Assembly: GCF_001697185.1 (NCBI RefSeq)
Contig: NZ_CP014224.1
Location: 62,001-126,000, forward strand
DNA: 64,000 bases
Source of the DNA: Wenyingzhuangia fucanilytica
GTDB taxonomy: Bacteria; Bacteroidota; Bacteroidia; Flavobacteriales; Flavobacteriaceae
Reading direction: 5' to 3'
Made by a program: the position numbers and the translations under genes
Shown here: positions 25,919 through 34,228 of the stretch, piece by piece
How the letters are laid out: each line of letters opens with the position of its first letter
Numbering within the stretch: position 1 is the first letter of the stretch
The notes under the pieces: model-generated
Seen by the model: only the letters and a program-made list of their open reading frames with translations
Told to the model about the DNA's origin: nothing
The model's database searches: none

Positions 25919-27838
25919 ATGGTTAACGTACATAATTTAACAGTTACATTTAATGGTGAAGATCTTTTTTCTGGAATTACTTTTAAGTTAGAAAAAGGAG
26001 ATAGAGTCGGTTTGGTAGGGAAAAATGGAGCAGGAAAATCTACCTTATTAAAAGTGTTGTCTAAAGATTTACCAAGCGATGGAGGTACCATGGCTTTTGA
26101 TAAAGATATCCAAATTGGATTTTTACGTCAGGATATAGATTTCATTCCAGGGAGAACTATTTTAGAAGAAGCATATCAAGCTTTTGAAGAAATTAAAAAA
26201 ATAGAAGTTGAGTTAGAGCAAATCAACAATGAGTTGGCAGAACGTACCGATTATGAAAGTGACTACTATGTAGACTTAATGCATAATTTGGAAGAAAAAA
26301 CAACTCGTTATGAAATGCTTGGAGGATATAATTACCAAGGCGAAACAGAAAAAATTCTTCAAGGATTAGGATTTCAACGTGCAGATTTTAACAAGTTAAC
26401 CGATACTTTTTCTGGAGGTTGGAGAATGCGTATAGAATTGGCAAAATTGCTATTACAACAAAATGATATTTTACTGTTAGATGAGCCTACCAACCACTTA
26501 GATATTGAATCTATTATATGGTTAGAAAACTTTTTAAGAAACTATGCTGGTGCAGTTGTTTTGGTTTCTCACGATAAAATGTTTTTAGACAATGTAACCA
26601 ATAGAACTATAGAAATTTCTTTGGGTCAGATTTACGATTATAAAAAATCTTATTCTCAATTTATGTTGTTGAGAGATGAGATTCGTGAAAAACAATTACA
26701 AGCTCAAAAAAATCAAGAAAAAGAAATAAAAGCCAAAGAGGAATTAATAGAAAGATTCCGATACAAAGCTACCAAAGCATCTTTAGCACAATCTTTAATA
26801 AAACAGTTAGATAAGGTTCAAAGAATTGAAGTAGATGGAGAAGACAATGCAGTGATGAATGTTCGTTTTCCTATATCAAAAGAACCAGGGAAAATTGTGG
26901 TAGAAGCAGAAAATGTTTCTAAAAGTTACGGAGATAAACACGTGTTGGCAAATGTAAACATGATGATAGAGCGAGGTTCTAAAATTGCGTTCGTAGGTCA
27001 AAACGGACAAGGAAAATCTACCTTGGCAAAAATGATGGTTGGAGAAACCGACTATCAAGGAAATTTAAAGTTGGGACATAATGTACAAATAGGATATTTT
27101 GCCCAAAACCAAGCAGAACATTTAGATGGCGAAATCACTTTGTTAGAAACCATGGAAAATGCCGCCAATGATGGTAATAGAGCAAAGGTTAGAGATATGT
27201 TAGGTTCCTTTTTGTTTAGAGGTGATGATGTAGATAAAAAAGTAAAAGTATTATCAGGAGGAGAGCGTAACCGTTTGGCTTTGTGTAAAATGTTGTTAGA
27301 TCCGTTTAATGTTTTGGTAATGGATGAGCCAACAAACCACTTAGACATTGCTTCTAAAAATGTGTTAAAAAAAGCCTTAGAAAATTTTGAAGGAACTTTA
27401 ATTTTGGTTTCGCATGATAGGGATTTTTTACAAGGTTTAACAGAAAAAGTGTTCTATTTTAAAGACAAAGAAATAAAAGAATATTTAGGAGATTTAGATT
27501 ATTTCTTAGCAGAGCATAAGCTAGAAGATATGCGTGAAGCAGAAATGAAAACAGTAGTAGCTTCGGAAAAATCTTCAGAACCAAAAAGCGGAAAATTAAG
27601 TAGAGAAGAAGAAAAAGAAGTAAAAAAATTAAAGAACAGGTTTAGTAAAATAGAAAGAACCATAGCTGATTTAGAAAACGATATCAAAAAAATGGATGAT
27701 CAGTTGGCAGAAGATTACGAAAAACACGCTGCTGATGGAACTTTCTTTGAAAAATATCAGGCTAAAAAAGATGAGTTGGATACTTTAACTGAAGAGCTGT
27801 TTGAACTTGATGATGAAATTTCATCAAGAGAAGGATAA
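25919..27838 (+). CDS. ABC-F family ATP-binding protein (Uup/YdiF-like)
   Basis: A 639-residue cytosolic protein with two ABC ATPase domains and no membrane part. Walker A motifs are GLVGKNGAGKST (about residue 34) and FVGQNGQGKST (about 362); signatures are SGGWRMRIELAKLL and SGGERNRLALCKML; Walker B motifs are LLLDEPTNHLD and LVMDEPTNHLD. A charged linker lies between the domains and a coiled coil ends the protein (about 565-635). ABC-F proteins act on ribosomes, or in Uup on branched DNA. The coiled-coil tail resembles Uup; the exact role is open. Confidence 0.93.
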   Translation: MVNVHNLTVTFNGEDLFSGITFKLEKGDRVGLVGKNGAGKSTLLKVLSKDLPSDGGTMAFDKDIQIGFLRQDIDFIPGRTILEEAYQAFEEIKKIEVELEQINNELAERTDYESDYYVDLMHNLEEKTTRYEMLGGYNYQGETEKILQGLGFQRADFNKLTDTFSGGWRMRIELAKLLLQQNDILLLDEPTNHLDIESIIWLENFLRNYAGAVVLVSHDKMFLDNVTNRTIEISLGQIYDYKKSYSQFMLLRDEIREKQLQAQKNQEKEIKAKEELIERFRYKATKASLAQSLIKQLDKVQRIEVDGEDNAVMNVRFPISKEPGKIVVEAENVSKSYGDKHVLANVNMMIERGSKIAFVGQNGQGKSTLAKMMVGETDYQGNLKLGHNVQIGYFAQNQAEHLDGEITLLETMENAANDGNRAKVRDMLGSFLFRGDDVDKKVKVLSGGERNRLALCKMLLDPFNVLVMDEPTNHLDIASKNVLKKALENFEGTLILVSHDRDFLQGLTEKVFYFKDKEIKEYLGDLDYFLAEHKLEDMREAEMKTVVASEKSSEPKSGKLSREEEKEVKKLKNRFSKIERTIADLENDIKKMDDQLAEDYEKHAADGTFFEKYQAKKDELDTLTEELFELDDEISSREG

Positions 27839-27840
27839 AC

Positions 27841-27950
27841 TTCTCGATACAATTTTTTGTTTCTTAAAATTACTCGAAGTGACTATAAAAAATCGAGATG
27901 TCAGTTCGAGTGAATTTCAGTAATCTAATGAATGAAATTAGTATCGAGAA
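27841..27950. repeat. Intergenic palindromic repeat, copy A
   Basis: Perfect 10-bp inverted ends, TTCTCGATAC (27841-27850) and GTATCGAGAA (27941-27950), enclose about 90 nt that also contain CTCGAA and TTCGAG. The segment from about 27899 is similar to the copy near 60293-60350. It fills the gap between the ABC-F gene and the PLP enzyme. Confidence 0.7.
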
Positions 27951-27964
27951 TCAATTGAATAATC

Positions 27965-28888
27965 ATGAATTTTTCCCAAAACATACAAATCAATATTCCT
28001 CTTTTACAAGACAAAGGAGTTTTGTTATATGTAAAGAGAGAGGACTTGCTTCATCCATTTATTTCGGGAAATAAATTCAGAAAATTAAAATACAACATAC
28101 AAGAAGCTAAAAATCAAAAGAAAGACTGTTTGTTAACTTTTGGTGGGGCTTATTCCAATCATATTTTGGCTACTGCAGCAGCAGGTAAAGAGTTTGGTTT
28201 TAAAACCGTTGGAGTAATTCGTGGAGAAGAATTAGGGATAGATTTAGAAAAAAATTTTGATAAAAATCCTACTTTAAAACAAGCTCATCAATTTGGAATG
28301 GAATTTTTATTTGTTTCTCGTGCTGAGTATCAACAAAAAAACGAAACAGATTTTTTAGCATCACTTTTAAATAAATATCCCAATTGTTATATCCTTCCAG
28401 AAGGAGGAACAAATTCTTTAGCGATTAAGGGTTGCGAAGAAATTTTATCAGAAACAGACAAGGATTTTACACATGTTTGTTGTGCTTTGGGAACTGGTGG
28501 TACGGTAACAGGAATTATTAATAGTAGTGCTGCTAAGCAGAATATTTTAGTGTTTCCATCGTTAAAAGGAAGTTGGATTGCAGATGAAATCAACAGTTTA
28601 AAGCCTAACAAGCAAAATTGGAAGGTAATATCAGAGTATCATTTTGGTGGATATGGAAAAGTATCAGAGGAATTAATTACTTTTATTAATCAATTTAAAA
28701 AAGACACCAATATTTTACTAGATCCTATTTATACTGGAAAAATGCTGTTTGGAATTTTAGATTTAATTAAAAATAATCACTTTAAAAAAGAGTCTAAAAT
28801 TTTGGCAATTCACACTGGTGGGTTACAGGGAATAGCGGGTATGAATCTTCTTTTAAAACAAAAAAATAAAACAATCATCAATGAATAA
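27965..28888 (+). CDS. PLP-dependent enzyme, ACC deaminase / D-cysteine desulfhydrase family
   Basis: A 307-residue fold-type II PLP enzyme. YVKREDLLHPFISGNKFRK holds the cofactor lysine (Lys37 in GNK), the GGAYSNHILA loop binds the substrate carboxylate, and GTGGTVTGI binds the phosphate. The family includes 1-aminocyclopropane-1-carboxylate deaminases and D-cysteine desulfhydrases, which cannot be told apart here; Bacteroidota members are usually regarded as desulfhydrase-like. It overlaps the glucosaminidase gene by 8 nt, so the two are co-transcribed. Confidence 0.88.
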   Translation: MNFSQNIQINIPLLQDKGVLLYVKREDLLHPFISGNKFRKLKYNIQEAKNQKKDCLLTFGGAYSNHILATAAAGKEFGFKTVGVIRGEELGIDLEKNFDKNPTLKQAHQFGMEFLFVSRAEYQQKNETDFLASLLNKYPNCYILPEGGTNSLAIKGCEEILSETDKDFTHVCCALGTGGTVTGIINSSAAKQNILVFPSLKGSWIADEINSLKPNKQNWKVISEYHFGGYGKVSEELITFINQFKKDTNILLDPIYTGKMLFGILDLIKNNHFKKESKILAIHTGGLQGIAGMNLLLKQKNKTIINE

Positions 28889-29918
28889 AATTTTAGTTTT
28901 TCTTTCTGTATTTGTAATTGTTTCTTGTGGTTCTAGTAAAAAAGTAACCGCTAAAAGAACCAAAGCAGTAAACGTTAATACAGAACAGGAAGTAAAAGTA
29001 GTGCCAAGTAAAGAGGCTTTAAAAGAGGTTGAAAAAGTTGTAGAAAAAACTAAAAAAGATGCCAATAGTTATTTGAGTGATTATACACTACAGTATATTG
29101 AACAATATGCTCCTTTGGCTATGGAAGAAATGAAAAAGTTTAAAATTCCGGCAAGTATTACTTTGGCTCAAGGAATTTTAGAATCTGGGAGTGGTAGAAG
29201 TAATTTAGCATTAAAATCAAACAATCATTTTGGAATTAAATGTCATACAGGTTGGAAAGGAGAAAAAGTGTATCACGATGATGATGCAAAAGGTGAGTGT
29301 TTTAGAAAGTACCAATATCCAGCTACATCTTACCAAGATCACTCACTGTTTTTAACCACTCGTTTTAGGTATGCAAGTTTGTTTGGTTTAGATAAAGATG
29401 ATTATAAAGGTTGGGCAAAAGGTTTAAAAAAAGCGGGTTATGCTACAGATCCTAAGTATCCAAATAAATTGATTAATTATATAGAAAAATACGAGCTATA
29501 TAAGTACGACAAAATGGTGCTAAAAGGAAAAGATTTAGACTATGTATCTGTAAGTAAAGAAGAAATTGAAGCTACAATTAAAGATTATAAAACTGAGTCT
29601 AAAAGAAGAAAAAAAATCAATAGAAAAGGAGTTCATGTGGTAGGATCTGACGACACTTTGTATTCTATTTCTCAAAAATATGGAATTCCGGTAGATGAAA
29701 TAAAAGCGTTAAATAACTTATCAGATAATATTATTCATAAAGGAGAAGAATTAAAGTTAAGGAGCGATGCTGAGAGAAGTAATTATCATATTGTAGAAAG
29801 AAAAGAAACTTTATATTCTATTGCTAAAAAATATGATTTAACGGTTGATGAGTTAAAAAAAATCAATCATTTAAGAAATAACGATTTGTCTATTGGGCAA
29901 GAATTAAGAGTAGAATAA
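28881..29918 (+). CDS. Glucosaminidase (GH73) lipoprotein with two LysM domains
   Basis: A 345-residue peptidoglycan hydrolase. The lipobox IVSC (Cys16) shows a lipoprotein. The GH73 domain covers about residues 68-225, with the candidate catalytic Glu101 in LAQGILESGSGRSNLA and the NNHFGIKCH block. Two LysM repeats bind glycan at about 247-292 and 300-345. GH73 enzymes cleave the GlcNAc-MurNAc bond. It overlaps the PLP enzyme gene upstream and is closed by a terminator. Confidence 0.93.
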   Translation: MNKILVFLSVFVIVSCGSSKKVTAKRTKAVNVNTEQEVKVVPSKEALKEVEKVVEKTKKDANSYLSDYTLQYIEQYAPLAMEEMKKFKIPASITLAQGILESGSGRSNLALKSNNHFGIKCHTGWKGEKVYHDDDAKGECFRKYQYPATSYQDHSLFLTTRFRYASLFGLDKDDYKGWAKGLKKAGYATDPKYPNKLINYIEKYELYKYDKMVLKGKDLDYVSVSKEEIEATIKDYKTESKRRKKINRKGVHVVGSDDTLYSISQKYGIPVDEIKALNNLSDNIIHKGEELKLRSDAERSNYHIVERKETLYSIAKKYDLTVDELKKINHLRNNDLSIGQELRVE

Positions 29919-29937
29919 CCTCCGGTTAATTAGATTT

Positions 29938-29973
29938 AAAACTCCTAAAAGTCAATTGGTTTTTAGGAGTTTT
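29938..29973 (+). terminator. Terminator after the glucosaminidase gene
   Basis: AAAACTCCTAAAA pairs with TTTTAGGAGTTTT across a 10-nt loop, followed by T. Confidence 0.85.
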
Positions 29974-29990
29974 TTTATTTCATTTTTTTT

Positions 29991-30011
29991 AAATGCAACA
30001 TTGTTGCGTTT
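29991..30011. promoter_or_regulatory. Candidate Zur/Fur-type operator
   Basis: A palindrome GCAACA-T-TGTTGC (29995-30007) lies inside a wider imperfect 21-bp dyad (AAA...TTT). It covers the -33 region of the promoter whose -7 box is at 30026. The downstream protein is a His-rich, AztD-like predicted zinc protein, so Zur control is the natural reading. The regulator itself is not in this window. Confidence 0.55.
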
Positions 30012-30025
30012 GTTTGTTTTTATTC

Positions 30026-30033
30026 TATATTTG
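30026..30033 (+). promoter_or_regulatory. Candidate -7 promoter box of the His-rich lipoprotein gene
   Basis: TATATTTG is an exact TAnnTTTG match, 29 nt before the start codon and 15 nt after the palindrome. Confidence 0.65.
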
Positions 30034-30061
30034 CTTCAAAATTTTTAAACAATAAATTAAA

Positions 30062-31285
30062 ATGAAACAATTTAAATTCTTAGTCTATGCAGTAGCATTT
30101 TCATTCTTTATCTCATGTTCTGATGACGACCATGATATTGAACACGAACACGAACACGAACATCATGATGAACAAGAAAACATGGCTTTATTGGTTTCGG
30201 ATGTCAACTCTAAAACTTTAAACTTTATAAAACCTCATGATGAGTCTATTCAAACCTATCAGGCAAAATATAGTAAAGGATCAATATATGCTACAGAGTC
30301 TGGGAGATACGGAGTGATAACTCATAGAGATAATAACTTTACAGAAACCTTTAATCTAGGAGGTGAGGTTGCGCACGGAGATCATAGTCATGATTTAGGA
30401 GAAACAGGTTTAGCAGCAATAAGTTTCGAAAGTCAAAAACCAACACATTTTAAATCTGCTCAAGGGTATGTTGTGGTTTATAATGATGGAGATGCAACTT
30501 TAAGTTTGTTTAATGAGAATAGTATTCATAATAATTCATCACCTGTAAGAACAATTAATACAGGATCTGTTGCACATCATGGAGCTATGGCTGTGTACAA
30601 AAATGGAACTATTGCTGTTACAGAGCTAGGGAATGGAGCTTCGCTGCCAGAATCTGTTAAAATAATCAATCAAAGTGGAGAAGTTCTTTTTCCAAATCAG
30701 TCTATAATTATAACTTCGGGTATTCATGGAAATGCAGCAGGAGATAAGGTGGCTATTTTTGGTTCTAATACGGGTGTTTTGGTAGTAAAAGACACTGGAG
30801 AACAAAGTTTGATTCACTATCCTGATAGTTTTGAAGATGATGTTTGGTTTGGAAGTTTGTTAAGTACTCATGACTCAAATTTGTTTATAGGATATACTGC
30901 TACTAAAGGTGTTTATTATATTGATATAGAAAACAGTGAAATTACTCCAGTTTATGAAACTACAGATTTGTTTAAATGTATAGTGAGTTCAGATGGAGAA
31001 TATGTAGTAGCACTGACTAAAAGTGGATATTTAAATGTTACTGAAATAGAAAGTAAGAGTGTGGCCCATCAAGGACAGTTAAGTGTTGCTTTAGATACAG
31101 AGGCTACAGACCATGGTTCTGTAACAAGTAATATAGATGTTAGTGATGAGTTTTTATATGTTTCTGTTCCTTCTGAGCAAAAAATTATCCAAATATCATT
31201 AGATGAGTTAGAAGTAGCGCATGAGTTTAATTTAGAAATTACCCCTTATCAGTTTAAAGTTTTAGGATACAGTCTAGATCATTAA
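30062..31285 (+). CDS. His-rich, AztD-like beta-propeller lipoprotein (probable zinc handling)
   Basis: A 407-residue lipoprotein (lipobox FISC, Cys19). It is followed directly by an Asp/His/Glu-rich metal-binding tract (residues 21-37, with HEHEHEHEHH). The rest has repeated beta-strand units like a beta-propeller, with a second metal-like site HGDHSHD at 105-111. This layout resembles AztD, a periplasmic zinc chaperone that hands zinc to an ABC-transporter binding protein. The match is from memory of the family and moderate. The palindrome over its promoter fits zinc regulation. No transporter genes adjoin. Confidence 0.65.
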   Translation: MKQFKFLVYAVAFSFFISCSDDDHDIEHEHEHEHHDEQENMALLVSDVNSKTLNFIKPHDESIQTYQAKYSKGSIYATESGRYGVITHRDNNFTETFNLGGEVAHGDHSHDLGETGLAAISFESQKPTHFKSAQGYVVVYNDGDATLSLFNENSIHNNSSPVRTINTGSVAHHGAMAVYKNGTIAVTELGNGASLPESVKIINQSGEVLFPNQSIIITSGIHGNAAGDKVAIFGSNTGVLVVKDTGEQSLIHYPDSFEDDVWFGSLLSTHDSNLFIGYTATKGVYYIDIENSEITPVYETTDLFKCIVSSDGEYVVALTKSGYLNVTEIESKSVAHQGQLSVALDTEATDHGSVTSNIDVSDEFLYVSVPSEQKIIQISLDELEVAHEFNLEITPYQFKVLGYSLDH

Positions 31286-31300
31286 AATTAAAAGGAGAAT

Positions 31301-31332
31301 AAAAAAGCGATGTTTAAAACATCGCTTTTTTT
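31301..31332. terminator. Bidirectional terminator
   Basis: AAAAAAGCGATGTTT pairs with AAACATCGCTTTTTT. It serves the convergent His-rich lipoprotein (+) and Spy/CpxP-like (-) genes. Confidence 0.9.
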
Positions 31333-31344
31333 TATTTTAGAAAA

Positions 31345-31830
31345 TTATGCTGCTGGTTTTTCACGTTTGTGATCTCTTTTTCCTTTAGAATCACCTCTCT
31401 TTTTTTCTGAACGTTTTTTCATCATTTCACCTCTTCTGTGGTGTTGTTTGGTTTGCATTTCTTTCCAACTAACATATTGTTCTTTGTTTAAAATGCTTTT
31501 CATTTTGTTTTGTAAAGCTTTTTGCTCTTCTAAATGAGCCATAGCTGTTTTAAACTTTTCTTCGTTAGAAATTTCTTTTCTTTCAGGTCTTTCTCCTTTT
31601 TTACGATCTTTAAATTCAGCCATTTTAGCTTCTATTTTTTTTACTTTATCTGCAACAATAGGAGTTATTTTAGCTTCTTGTTTTTCGGTTAAATCTAACG
31701 CTACACTCATTTTTTTAACCATCAACTGTGTTTTTTGTTCAGCAGTAAATGATTCTTTTTTAGGTTTGTTTTTTTGTGCAAAAGCACCAACAAATACAAA
31801 TGTTGCAATCAGTAAGCTTATTTTTTTCAT
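31345..31830 (-). CDS. Small exported Lys/Glu-rich protein, Spy/CpxP-like
   Basis: A 161-residue protein with a cleavable signal peptide (about residues 1-18, ending AFAQ). The mature part is helical and very rich in Lys, Glu and Arg. The segment SVALDLTEKQEAKI followed by LNKEQYVSWKEMQ resembles the LTxxQ-type helices of the Spy/CpxP group of periplasmic chaperones, but the similarity is weak. The basic, low-complexity tail (from about residue 130) is odd for that family. Function unknown. Confidence 0.65.
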   Translation of the reverse strand: MKKISLLIATFVFVGAFAQKNKPKKESFTAEQKTQLMVKKMSVALDLTEKQEAKITPIVADKVKKIEAKMAEFKDRKKGERPERKEISNEEKFKTAMAHLEEQKALQNKMKSILNKEQYVSWKEMQTKQHHRRGEMMKKRSEKKRGDSKGKRDHKREKPAA

Positions 31831-31931
31831 GATATTAAATTTTAAGGATTATGTATATAAGATGGAATAAAATAAAAAAGGTTTAATGATGAATCTTACA
31901 TAAGAGATATTGTTATTCCTTTTAATCAATG

Positions 31932-31939
31932 TATCTTTG
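31932..31939 (+). promoter_or_regulatory. Candidate -7 promoter box of the YgiQ-type gene
   Basis: TATCTTTG fits TAnnTTTG. Its last base is only 5 nt from the ATG at 31944, so the mRNA would be nearly or fully leaderless. Confidence 0.5.
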
Positions 31940-31943
31940 CAAA

Positions 31944-33983
31944 ATGGAACAAGAGTTAAGACTATCAAGCTGGTTACCAACTACTAAGAAAGAATGTAAG
32001 ATTAGAGGTTGGGATGAATTAGATGTAATTCTATTTAGTGGAGATGCCTATGTGGATCATCCATCATTTGGGCCTGCAGTAATTGGCCGTTTGTTAGAGA
32101 GTTACGGATTAAGAGTTGCTATTGTTCCACAACCAAGTGTAACAGATAATTTACAAGATTTTGAAAAGCTTGGAAAACCAAGATTATTCTTTGGAGTAAC
32201 ATCTGGAGTAATGGATTCTATGGTGAGTAATTATACTGCTAGCAAACGTAGACGTGATAAAGATGCGTATACCCCAAATGGTGATAAAGGTTTACGTCCC
32301 GATTATGCCACTACCGTTTATAGTAAAATATTAAAAGAAAAGTTTCCAGATACTCCTGTGCTAATTGGAGGTATTGAAGCTTCGTTAAGACGTGTAACGC
32401 ATTACGATTATTGGTCTGATGCTTTAAAGCCAAGTATTTTGGCAGAGTCTGGAGCTGATATTTTGGTATACGGAATGGGAGAACAACCTCTAAAAGAGAT
32501 TGTAACTTTAATGCAAAAAGGAGTTCCATTTTCATCATTAAGAACGGTTAAACAAACTGCTTATTTACAGCCTAAAAATGAACCTATCCAAAAAAATAAA
32601 AATTGGGTAGATAAAAGATTAAGTTCTCATGAAGATTGTTTGGCTGATAAAAAAACATTTGCAGCCAATTTTAAAGTTGTAGAGCAAGAGTCTAATAAAA
32701 CTTATGGAGGTAGAATTTTACAAGATATAGGTGATGAGGTTTTGGTGATTAATCCACCTTATCCAACTATGTTGGAAAAAGAAATAGATGCTTCTTTTGA
32801 TTTGCCTTATACTCGTTTACCACATCCTAAATACAACAAAAGAGGGCCTATTCCTGCTTTTGAAATGATTAAATTTTCTATCAATACACATCGTGGTTGT
32901 TTTGGTGGATGTAGTTTTTGTACCATTTCTGCACATCAAGGAAAGTTTATTGCTAGTAGAAGTAAAGAATCTATTTTAAAAGAGGTAGATCAAGTAGCAA
33001 ACATGCCAGATTTTAAAGGGTATTTGTCTGATATTGGTGGGCCATCTGCCAACATGTATCAAATGAAAGGAAAGGTTCAAGAAATTTGTGATAAATGTGT
33101 TGCTCCTTCTTGTATCAATCCAGTGATTTGTTCAAACTTAGATACTTCTCATGCTCCGTTAACGGATATTTATCAATCGGTTGATAAGCATCCAAAAATT
33201 AAAAAATCATTTATCGGTTCTGGTATTCGTTACGATATGTTAGTGCCGGATTTTAATAAAAATGCAGATCCAAAAGAGTTAGAAGATTATACCGAAGAGG
33301 TAATTACCAATCACGTTTCTGGACGTTTAAAAGTAGCACCAGAGCATACTTCGGATAAGGTTTTAAAATTGATGCGTAAACCATCATTTTCTAATTTTCA
33401 CGATTTTAAAAAGATTTTTGATAAAATCAATTTAAGAAAGAAATTAAACCTACAATTAATTCCTTATTTCATTTCTAGTCACCCACAATCTGATTTAGAG
33501 GATATGGCAAACATGGCTGCCGAAACTAAAGATATGGGGTTTCAGTTAGAGCAAGTACAAGGTTTTACACCAACACCTATGACAGTAGCTACGGTTATTT
33601 ATTATAGTGGGTATCATCCTTATACCTTAGAAAAAATGGATACGCCTAAAACAGCTAAAGAAAAAGAAGAACAACACCGATTCTTTTTCTGGTATAAAAA
33701 AGAAAATCAGGCTTGGATTAGAAATTCGTTAACCAAAATCGGTCGTCAAGATTTAATTAGAAGATTGTTGCCTGATGGAAAGTTTAAAAACCCTTCTAAA
33801 AACTTTAAAGCAAAAAATACTTTTGATGATACAGTTGATGTTCCAAAAGGAATCATCAATAAAAAATCTAAACCTACAAGAGGAAAAAGAAATCAAGATG
33901 GTTTTGTAAGTGTGTTAGATAGAGATAAAAAAGAAGAGAGATTTTCGGAGAGAAAAAGAAAACCGAAAAGAAGAAAAAGATAA
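31944..33983 (+). CDS. YgiQ family radical SAM protein
   Basis: A 679-residue radical SAM protein with the cluster motif HRGCFGGCSFCTIS (Cys-x3-Cys-x2-Cys) in the middle, a B12-binding-like N-terminal region (ILFSGDAYVDHPSFG) and a basic tail (RKRKPKRRKR). The family is widespread and of unknown function. I chose the ATG at 31944 (MEQELRLSSWLPTTKKE), as an earlier in-frame ATG at 31929 precedes the -7 box and cannot be transcribed from it. A terminator follows. Confidence 0.9.
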   Translation: MEQELRLSSWLPTTKKECKIRGWDELDVILFSGDAYVDHPSFGPAVIGRLLESYGLRVAIVPQPSVTDNLQDFEKLGKPRLFFGVTSGVMDSMVSNYTASKRRRDKDAYTPNGDKGLRPDYATTVYSKILKEKFPDTPVLIGGIEASLRRVTHYDYWSDALKPSILAESGADILVYGMGEQPLKEIVTLMQKGVPFSSLRTVKQTAYLQPKNEPIQKNKNWVDKRLSSHEDCLADKKTFAANFKVVEQESNKTYGGRILQDIGDEVLVINPPYPTMLEKEIDASFDLPYTRLPHPKYNKRGPIPAFEMIKFSINTHRGCFGGCSFCTISAHQGKFIASRSKESILKEVDQVANMPDFKGYLSDIGGPSANMYQMKGKVQEICDKCVAPSCINPVICSNLDTSHAPLTDIYQSVDKHPKIKKSFIGSGIRYDMLVPDFNKNADPKELEDYTEEVITNHVSGRLKVAPEHTSDKVLKLMRKPSFSNFHDFKKIFDKINLRKKLNLQLIPYFISSHPQSDLEDMANMAAETKDMGFQLEQVQGFTPTPMTVATVIYYSGYHPYTLEKMDTPKTAKEKEEQHRFFFWYKKENQAWIRNSLTKIGRQDLIRRLLPDGKFKNPSKNFKAKNTFDDTVDVPKGIINKKSKPTRGKRNQDGFVSVLDRDKKEERFSERKRKPKRRKR

Positions 33984-33993
33984 TTTAAAAAGG

Positions 33994-34022
33994 CCTTACA
34001 TAAAAAATGTAAGGTTTTTTTG
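33994..34022 (+). terminator. Terminator after the YgiQ-type gene
   Basis: CCTTACAT, loop AAAAA, ATGTAAGG and then a T run. Confidence 0.85.
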
Positions 34023-34124
34023 TTTTAGGAATTAAACCTTTTGACTTGATGAGTGTCTTAGCTATTAGTTACAGATATATTAGTTAAGTTTTGTTTGCTG
34101 TAATCAGTATTTAGTTAGTTTAAG

Positions 34125-34153
34125 AACTCCTAATTTAGCGTTAGGAGTTTTTT
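34125..34153 (+). terminator. Second, orphan terminator-like hairpin
   Basis: AACTCCTAA, loop TTTAGCG, TTAGGAGTT and T. No ORF lies between it and the previous terminator 100 nt upstream, so it may end a small RNA or act as an extra insulator before the sulfatase promoter. Confidence 0.6.
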
Positions 34154-34190
34154 AGTTTAAAAAAACTACATAAATATGTCTGTAGATTCG

Positions 34191-34198
34191 TATTTTTG
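34191..34198 (+). promoter_or_regulatory. Candidate -7 promoter box of sulfatase 1
   Basis: TATTTTTG in the context ATTCGTATTTTTG; 30 nt before the start codon. Confidence 0.65.
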
Positions 34199-34228
34199 AA
34201 ATAACTGTTTAATATAAAATAATTTAAG

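Noticed and set aside
25801-26091. N-terminal extension of the DUF983 protein
   Set aside because: It runs antisense into the ABC-F gene, and the protein has a good start at 25800.
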